A stretch of 34,473 nucleotides of DNA from Betaproteobacteria bacterium (GTDB lineage: Bacteria; Pseudomonadota; Gammaproteobacteria; Burkholderiales; Casimicrobiaceae). The stretch is from positions 1 to 34,473 of the forward strand of contig JAOUIA010000002.1 in assembly GCA_029884335.1 (NCBI GenBank), given 5' to 3'. The position numbers and the translations under genes are program-made. Below the pieces are notes generated by a model. It did not search any database. It saw only the letters and a program-made list of their open reading frames with translations, and was not told where the DNA came from. Each line of letters starts with the position of its first letter. Position 1 is the stretch's first letter. Positions 29,725 through 34,473 of this stretch are shown here, one piece after another.

Positions 29725-30965
29725 CGGACTTCCCGCACTTCGACGCGCTGGAGACGCGAGATCCCGAGCTGCGCGAGCGCAGCGCGCTCGCCGCGCTGCC
29801 CGGCGCGCTCGCGCACGCGAAGGCGCGCGCTCCGGCGTTCGCGCGGCTGCTCGAGGGCGTCGAGCCCGCGGCGGTGAACACGCGCGAGGCGCTCGCGAAG
29901 CTGCCGGTCACGCGCAAGTCCGACCTTGGCGCGATGCAGAAGGCGGAGCGGCCGTTCGGCGGCCTTGCCGCCGCGTCGTGGGGCGCGCTCGCGCACGTCT
30001 ACGCGTCGCCGGGCCCGATCTACGAGCCCGACGGGCGCGGCGCCGACTGGTGGCGCCTCGCGCGCGCGCTCTACGCGGCCGGCTTTCGCCGCGGCGACCT
30101 CGTCCACAACACGTTCAGCTACCACATGACCCCGGCTGGGTTCATGCTGGAAGCGGGCGCGCACGCGCTCGGGTGCACCGTGTTCCCGGGCGGCACGGGG
30201 CAGACCGAGCAGCAGTTGCAGGCGATGGCGGACCTGCAGCCGAACGGCTACGTCGGCACGCCGTCGTTCCTGCGCATCCTGCTCGAGAAGGCCGACGAGC
30301 TTGGCGTGAAGGTCCCCTCGCTGACCAAGGCGCTGGTGTCGGGCGAGGCGTTCCTCGCGCCGCACCGCGAGGCGCTCAAGGCGCGCGGCATCGACGGCTA
30401 CCAGGCCTACGCCACGGCCGACCTCGGCTGCATCGCGTATGAAACGCCGGCGCGCGAGGGGCTCGTCGTCGACGAGGGCGTGCTGGTCGAGATCGTGCGT
30501 CCAGGCACCGGCGACCCGGTGCCCGCGGGCGAGGTCGGCGAGGTGGTCGTCACCCAGCTCGCCAACGCGGAATACCCGCTGATCCGCTTCGGGACCGGCG
30601 ACCTGTCGGCGGTCCTGCCGGGAGTCTCGCCCTGCGGCCGCACGAACCTGCGCATCCGCGGCTGGATGGGTCGCGCCGACCAGACGACGAAGGTCAAGGG
30701 CATGTTCGTGCACCCGGGCCAGGTCGCCGCGATCCTCGCCCGCCACGCCGGGATCGCCCGCGCGCGGCTCGTGATCGAGAACCCGGACGGCAACGACCGC
30801 ATGACGCTGCACGTGGCGGCGCGCGAGGGAGCGGCCGTGAAGGCGGAAGCGGTGGTCGCCGCGATCCGCGACGTGACCAAGCTCCGCGGGGACGTGAAGG
30901 TCGTCGCCGCAGGCGACCTCCCCAACGATGGCAAGGTCATCGACGACCGCCGGAAGTTCGATTAG
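29721..30965 (+). CDS. Phenylacetate-CoA ligase-like protein with altered P-loop
   Basis: 414-aa member of the PaaK branch of AMP-forming ligases. Recognisable parts are the KLPVTRKSDL N-terminal motif, the GYVGTPSFLRILLEKADELG segment, the YATADLGCIAYE loop (equivalent of Y-G-x-T/S-E), VVVTQLANAEYPLIRFGTGDLS, and the C-terminal GRADQTTKVKGMFVHPGQVAAIL hinge. The usual SSGTTGKPT nucleotide loop is replaced by YASPGPIYEPDG. This change seems characteristic of a subgroup found in liv-ligase loci, so the enzyme may bind ATP differently or act in another way. GTG 29721 overlaps the livF stop (GTGA), so it is coupled. The substrate is probably the acid imported by the transporter (inference). Confidence 0.88.
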   Translation: MTDFPHFDALETRDPELRERSALAALPGALAHAKARAPAFARLLEGVEPAAVNTREALAKLPVTRKSDLGAMQKAERPFGGLAAASWGALAHVYASPGPIYEPDGRGADWWRLARALYAAGFRRGDLVHNTFSYHMTPAGFMLEAGAHALGCTVFPGGTGQTEQQLQAMADLQPNGYVGTPSFLRILLEKADELGVKVPSLTKALVSGEAFLAPHREALKARGIDGYQAYATADLGCIAYETPAREGLVVDEGVLVEIVRPGTGDPVPAGEVGEVVVTQLANAEYPLIRFGTGDLSAVLPGVSPCGRTNLRIRGWMGRADQTTKVKGMFVHPGQVAAILARHAGIARARLVIENPDGNDRMTLHVAAREGAAVKAEAVVAAIRDVTKLRGDVKVVAAGDLPNDGKVIDDRRKFD

Positions 30966-30984
30966 CTGGCTGTAAGCGCCCACT

Positions 30985-31002
30985 TACGTATCCGGATACG
31001 TA
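30985..31002. promoter_or_regulatory. 18-bp perfect palindrome after the ligase gene
   Basis: TACGTATCCGGATACGTA is its own reverse complement. Just upstream is GTAAG-CGCCCA-CTTAC (30972-30987), and just downstream another perfect palindrome (31012-31025, CGGGAGCGCTCCCG). They fall within the 290-bp gap before the glycosyltransferase cluster, which otherwise holds no gene I can support. A regulator site or end-of-operon structure is possible. Confidence 0.5.
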
Positions 31003-31011
31003 CTTGGGGAC

Positions 31012-31025
31012 CGGGAGCGCTCCCG
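31012..31025. terminator. 14-bp perfect palindrome, possible end-of-operon hairpin
   Basis: CGGGAGCGCTCCCG lies 47 bp after the ligase stop. A perfect palindrome leaves little loop, so as RNA it would form a short stem of about 5 bp. No T-tract follows. Confidence 0.3.
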
Positions 31026-31255
31026 CCTGACTGGAAAGGTGGAGGCTGGCGCCGCGGTCTTCGGCTAAACTGCCGCTTCCTGGGGTGGCAGGCCCGCGCG
31101 AGGCCGTCAGGTGGCGGCGGGGGTTCAGGCCTTTCAGGAGCGCGCCCAGGCAGCAGCGCGGGCGCACCGGTCACGCGTACCGGAAGGCGCCGCGCCCCGC
31201 GGCTCGCACGGCGAGCCGGGACCCGGCGCCCTGTCGCGAGGGAGCGGGAGGCGCC

Positions 31256-32470
31256 ATGCCGGATCGTCTCGAAGGTGCGCGGATCCTCATCTACAGCCAC
31301 GACACGTTCGGGCTGGGGCACTTGCGCCGCTGCCGCGCGATCGCCCACTCGCTGGTCGAGCGCTTCAAGGGCCTCTCCGTCCTGATCCTCTCCGGCTCGC
31401 CGATCATCGGCAGCTTCGACTTCCGCGCGCGCGTGGACTTCGTGCGCATCCCCGGCGTCATCAAGCTGCACAACGGCGAGTACAAGTCGCTGGGCCTGCA
31501 CATCGACCTCGACCAGACGATGGCGATGCGCGCGGCGATCATCCGCCACACCGCCGAGGCGTTCCGGCCCAACCTGTTCCTCGTCGACAAGGAGCCGCTC
31601 GGCCTCAAGTCGGAGGTCGTGCCCACGCTCGCCATGCTGAAGCAGATGGGCTCGCGGCTGGTGCTCGGCCTGCGCGACATCATGGACGAGCCGACGCTGC
31701 TGTCGCGCGAGTGGGAGCGCAAGCAGGTGATGCCTGCGCTGGAGAGCCTGTACGACGAGATCTGGGTCTACGGCCTCGAGGCGATCGCCGACCCGCTCGC
31801 CGGCCTCGACTGCCCGCCCTCGGTGCTGCGCAAGATGACCTACACCGGCTACATCCGCCGCACGCTGCCGCACGTCGACCGTCCGCCGGAGCCGCCGTTC
31901 GGCGAGGAGCCGTACCTGCTCGTCACCGTCGGCGGCGGCGGCGATGGCGAGTCGGTGATCGACAGGGTCCTCTCGGCCTACGAGCACGACCGGGGCATCC
32001 CCCATCCCGCGTTGCTGGTGCTGGGACCGTTCATGACGGCCGCGCGGCAGCGCGATTTCCTTCGCCGGGCCGACGCGCTCGGCCGCGTGAAGGTGCTGAC
32101 GTTCGACAGCCATCTCGAGCTGTTGATGGCCAACGCGGCCGGCATCGTCGCGATGGGCGGCTACAACACGTTCTGCGAGATCCTGTCGTTCGACCGGCCC
32201 GCGATCCTGATCCCGCGGGTCGCGCCGCGTCGCGAGCAGCTGCTGCGCGCGACGCGGTCCACCGAGCTCGGACTCACCCAGATGCTCGACATCGACGGCG
32301 GCAACGACCCGGCGGCGATGGCCCGGGCGCTGCGCGCGCTGCCGCTGCAGCGCCGGCCGTCGACGTGCGGCGCTACGGGAATGCTGAAGGGGCTGGAGAC
32401 GATCGCGCGCCTCGCCTCTCCCCACCTGCCTGCGCGCGGGCGGCGGCAGAGGGACCTCGCGCTGGGGTAG
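31256..32470 (+). CDS. GT-B fold glycosyltransferase, COG4671-like
   Basis: 404-aa predicted glycosyltransferase, cytoplasmic or peripheral to the membrane. The N-terminal Rossmann half has the glycine/His loop ILIYSHDTFGLGHLRRCRAIAHSLV (GLGH at 19-22). The C-terminal half has the MurG-like nucleotide-sugar region LLVTVGGGGDGESVID and AMGGYNTFCEILSFDRPAILIPRVAPRREQLLRA. No signal peptide or membrane helix is seen. ATG 31256 has GGGAGG upstream. It heads a cluster with a second, clearly different GT-B enzyme and a deacetylase-like protein. Donor and acceptor sugars are unknown; cell-surface or exopolysaccharide synthesis is the natural reading. Confidence 0.85.
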   Translation: MPDRLEGARILIYSHDTFGLGHLRRCRAIAHSLVERFKGLSVLILSGSPIIGSFDFRARVDFVRIPGVIKLHNGEYKSLGLHIDLDQTMAMRAAIIRHTAEAFRPNLFLVDKEPLGLKSEVVPTLAMLKQMGSRLVLGLRDIMDEPTLLSREWERKQVMPALESLYDEIWVYGLEAIADPLAGLDCPPSVLRKMTYTGYIRRTLPHVDRPPEPPFGEEPYLLVTVGGGGDGESVIDRVLSAYEHDRGIPHPALLVLGPFMTAARQRDFLRRADALGRVKVLTFDSHLELLMANAAGIVAMGGYNTFCEILSFDRPAILIPRVAPRREQLLRATRSTELGLTQMLDIDGGNDPAAMARALRALPLQRRPSTCGATGMLKGLETIARLASPHLPARGRRQRDLALG

Positions 32471-32482
32471 CCGGCCGGCCGT

Positions 32483-33697
32483 TTGCCGAAGACCTCTCAT
32501 CTGGCCGGACTCCCCGACGGGCCATCGGCGCGCGACGCGCGGGTGACGCGGATCCTCATCTGGGTCCAGCACCTGCTGGGCAGCGGGCACGTCGAGCGGA
32601 TGCGGTGGATCGCCGAAGCGCTCACCGCGCGCGGCGCCGCGGTCACCTTCGTCAGCGGCGGCATGCCGCTGCCCGCGCGGATGCCTCGCGGCGCGGACAT
32701 CGTCCAGCTGCCGCCTCTGCGCGCCGCCGATGCTTCGTTCTCCGGACTGGTCGATGCCGCCGGCGCGCCCGCCGACGACGCATTGCGCAAGCGGCGCGCG
32801 CACGAGCTGGCGACCGCCTGCGAGCGTGCGCAGCCCGACGTCGTAGTGCTGGAGACCTGGCCGTTCGGCCGCCGGGCGCTGCGCTTCGAGCTCGAGCTGC
32901 TGCTGGCGCGCGTCGGGCAGGCGTCGCCGCGCCCGCTCGTGGTCGTCTCGGTGCGCGACCTCCTGCAGGTCCGCGCGCATCCGGCGCGCGACGTCGAGGC
33001 GTGGGCGATCGCGCGACGCTGCGTCGACGCGATCATCGTGCACGGCGAGGCCGCGTTCGCGCGCCTCGAGGAGACGCTGCCGCCCGCGGCCGACGGGGCG
33101 ATCCCGATCTTCTACACCGGCTACGTGCACGCGCCGCGCCGCGAGCCCCCGCCGCGCGCGCGCGACGAGGTGATCGCGTCGGCGAGCGGCGGCGACGTCG
33201 GGGACGCGCTGTTGCGCGCCTTCCTCGCGGCGCGGGCGTCGTCGGCGCTGCGCGCGCTGCGCTGGCGCGTGCTGGTCGGCCCCGGCATCCCGGAGGCGCG
33301 CTTCGGCGAACTGCGGGCGGCCGGCGCCGGCGAGGGCACGATCGTCGAGCGCCACCGCGACGACTTCCCCGATCTGCTCGCCGGCGCGCGCGTGGCGGTG
33401 ACGCAGGCCGGCTACAACACGGTGCTCGACGTGCTCGCCGCCCGCACTCCGGCAGTGCTCGTCCCGTTCGAAGGCGAGGGCGAGACCGAGCAGCGCATGC
33501 GCGCGCAGCGGCTCGCCGCGCTGGGCCGCGCCGTCGTGCTGCCCGAGCGCGAGCTCACCGCTGCGGCACTCGCGGGTGCGATCGACCGCGCTGCGGCGCT
33601 GGGCGAGATGCCGCCGAGCCCGTTTGCGACGGACGGGGCGGAGCGCGCGGCGCAGCGGATCCTCGCGCTCGCTGAAGGCGTGGGGGCCCATCGATGA
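32483..33697 (+). CDS. Second GT-B fold glycosyltransferase, COG4671/MurG-like
   Basis: About 404 aa, distantly similar to the preceding enzyme. The N-terminal motif is RILIWVQHLLGSGHVERMRWIAEALTARG (GSGH at 33-36), and the C-terminal motif is VAVTQAGYNTVLDVLAARTPAVLVPFEGEGETEQRMRAQRLAALGRAVVL, a typical MurG/UGT-type donor-binding pattern. Sequence divergence from its neighbour suggests that the two add different sugars or to different acceptors, not a recent duplication. The start is uncertain: TTG 32483 gives a 20-residue hydrophilic lead, GTG 32543 begins directly at VTRILIW, and neither has a good ribosome site. Its stop overlaps the next start (ATGA). The gene lies 12 bp after the first glycosyltransferase. 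Confidence 0.82.
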   Translation: MPKTSHLAGLPDGPSARDARVTRILIWVQHLLGSGHVERMRWIAEALTARGAAVTFVSGGMPLPARMPRGADIVQLPPLRAADASFSGLVDAAGAPADDALRKRRAHELATACERAQPDVVVLETWPFGRRALRFELELLLARVGQASPRPLVVVSVRDLLQVRAHPARDVEAWAIARRCVDAIIVHGEAAFARLEETLPPAADGAIPIFYTGYVHAPRREPPPRARDEVIASASGGDVGDALLRAFLAARASSALRALRWRVLVGPGIPEARFGELRAAGAGEGTIVERHRDDFPDLLAGARVAVTQAGYNTVLDVLAARTPAVLVPFEGEGETEQRMRAQRLAALGRAVVLPERELTAAALAGAIDRAAALGEMPPSPFATDGAERAAQRILALAEGVGAHR

Positions 33698-34467
33698 ATT
33701 GGGATGCGCTCGACCGCGAACTGGACCGCTGGGTCGAGCGCGGCCGCGCAGCCACGCTGTGGTGGCGCGACGACGATGCGACGGCAGCGACCCCGCAGCT
33801 CGCTCCGCTGCTCGACCTCGCGTCGCGTCACGCTGCGCCGGTCGCGCTGGCGGTCATTCCCGCCGCCGTGGAGGACTCCCTGCCGGAGGCGCTCGCCAGC
33901 GCGCCGACCTGCTCCGTCGTGCAGCACGGCTACGCGCATGCCAGCCATGCGCGCGCGGGCGAGCGCTCGCGCGAGCTCGGCGGCGCGCGTCCGCTGGACG
34001 ACATCGCAATCGACCTTCGCGCCGGCGCGGATCGTCTGCGCGCGCTGTTCGGCGAACGCTTCCTTCCGATCGTCGTGCCGCCGTGGAACCGCATCGACGA
34101 CGCGGTGGTGCGGCTGCTGCCGGGGCTCGGCTACGCCGGCCTGTCGACCTTCGGCGCGCGCGCCGCGCGCGAGCCCGTGCCGGGCCTCGCGCAGGTCAAC
34201 GCGCACGTGGACCCGATCGGCTGGCGCAGCGGCCGCTCGTTCGTCGGGGCCGCGGCGTGCATCGAGAGCGTCGTGGCCCATCTCGCGCAGCGGCGCACGG
34301 GCGCGGCCGACCCGGCCGAGCCCACGGGGCTCCTCACCCACCACCTGGTGTTCGACGCGGCGGCGTGGCGCTGCATCGACGAGCTCTTCGCGCGCACCGC
34401 GCGGCACCCGGCGGCGCGCTGGGTCGGCGCCCGCGAGGCCTTCGCTATTTCCGCCCCAGCAGCATGA
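33694..34467 (+). CDS. Polysaccharide deacetylase-like protein
   Basis: 257-aa protein of the NodB/carbohydrate esterase type. The metal-site features are a triple Asp in LWWRDDDA (26-28) near the N-terminus, HGYAHASH as the H-x-x-x-H motif, VPPWNRID in the position of the R-x-P-Y loop, and LLTHHLVFD near the C-terminus as the final His motif. No signal peptide is seen, unlike classic chitin deacetylases, so it may act inside the cell on a lipid-linked or nucleotide-bound sugar. ATG 33694 overlaps the upstream stop by four bases and its own stop overlaps another ATG, so the cluster is translationally coupled. Likely function: N- or O-deacetylation of the glycan made by the two transferases (inference). 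Confidence 0.8.
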   Translation: MNWDALDRELDRWVERGRAATLWWRDDDATAATPQLAPLLDLASRHAAPVALAVIPAAVEDSLPEALASAPTCSVVQHGYAHASHARAGERSRELGGARPLDDIAIDLRAGADRLRALFGERFLPIVVPPWNRIDDAVVRLLPGLGYAGLSTFGARAAREPVPGLAQVNAHVDPIGWRSGRSFVGAAACIESVVAHLAQRRTGAADPAEPTGLLTHHLVFDAAAWRCIDELFARTARHPAARWVGAREAFAISAPAA

Positions 34468-34473
34468 AGCGCG
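34464..34473 (+). CDS. Start of a further gene (3' end outside window)
   Basis: ATGAAGCGCG overlaps the deacetylase TGA in an ATGA arrangement, the same coupling seen one gene earlier. Only three codons (Met-Lys-Arg) are visible, so no product can be named. The pattern suggests that the glycan cluster continues. Confidence 0.35.

Noticed and set aside
30962-33691. 909-codon minus-strand open frame under the glycosyltransferase cluster
   Set aside because: Composition is antisense-like and the opposite strand holds three coupled genes with clear motifs.

Overview
The window is very GC-rich DNA, roughly 70% by eye. It looks like a chromosomal segment of a betaproteobacterium, probably Burkholderiales or a close relative; no rRNA or other marker gene is present to confirm this. 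The pointers are an orphan Bug/TctC-type solute-binding protein, a fused isobutyryl-CoA mutase, an ABC transporter locus of the branched-chain amino acid type interleaved with CoA ligases, dispersed dRS3-like palindromes, and GC-only hairpins at gene ends. Genes are tightly packed on both strands. I saw no rRNA, tRNA, CRISPR array or prophage.

Layout. 1-3.3 kb: the 3' part of icmF, carrying an in-frame palindromic repeat. 3.3-7.5 kb: a minus-strand pair (54-aa secreted mini-protein and DUF1127 protein) divergent from a LysR regulator, with a T-N11-A palindrome between them, then a Bug receptor and a sulfatase-family hydrolase. 7.5-14 kb: two secreted SLH-like paralogues, a membrane Ser/Thr kinase with a sensor-like N-terminus, a 22-aa Lys/Pro-rich mini-protein, a secreted ankyrin protein and a degenerate HtrA-like PDZ protein. 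14-18 kb: a Tat-exported dienelactone hydrolase, a CBS-domain protein, and a feoB-feoA pair whose promoter has a near-consensus FNR box, a -10 element and a Fur box in canonical positions. 17.9-20.3 kb: a 3-hydroxyacyl-CoA dehydrogenase / enoyl-CoA hydratase / unknown-protein operon. 20.3-22.1 kb: hairpins and a 191-bp element with perfect 26-bp inverted termini that touches the stop codon of a 2-keto-4-pentenoate hydratase-like gene, followed by a Crp/Fnr regulator. 22.3-31 kb: acyl-CoA synthetase, livG, livH, livM, livK, a large hairpin array, livF and a PaaK-like protein. 31.2 kb to the end: two different GT-B glycosyltransferases and a polysaccharide deacetylase-like protein, running into another gene at the edge.

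How the genes fit together. The liv-type transporter with its two ligase-like proteins is best read as uptake and CoA activation of a carboxylic acid (aromatic, fatty or branched). The dehydrogenase/hydratase pair and IcmF would feed acyl-CoA intermediates into central metabolism. The feo promoter indicates oxygen- and iron-responsive ferrous iron import. The glycosyltransferase/deacetylase cluster suggests a cell-surface or secreted glycan whose product I cannot name.

The most unusual signals are non-coding: the livK-livF hairpin array with a compensatory base change, the 80-bp inverted repeat lying against the livF start, the 191-bp element at a stop codon, and the repeat translated inside IcmF. 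The least described protein-level candidates are the terminal glycan cluster, the SLH-like paralogue pair and the mini-proteins.
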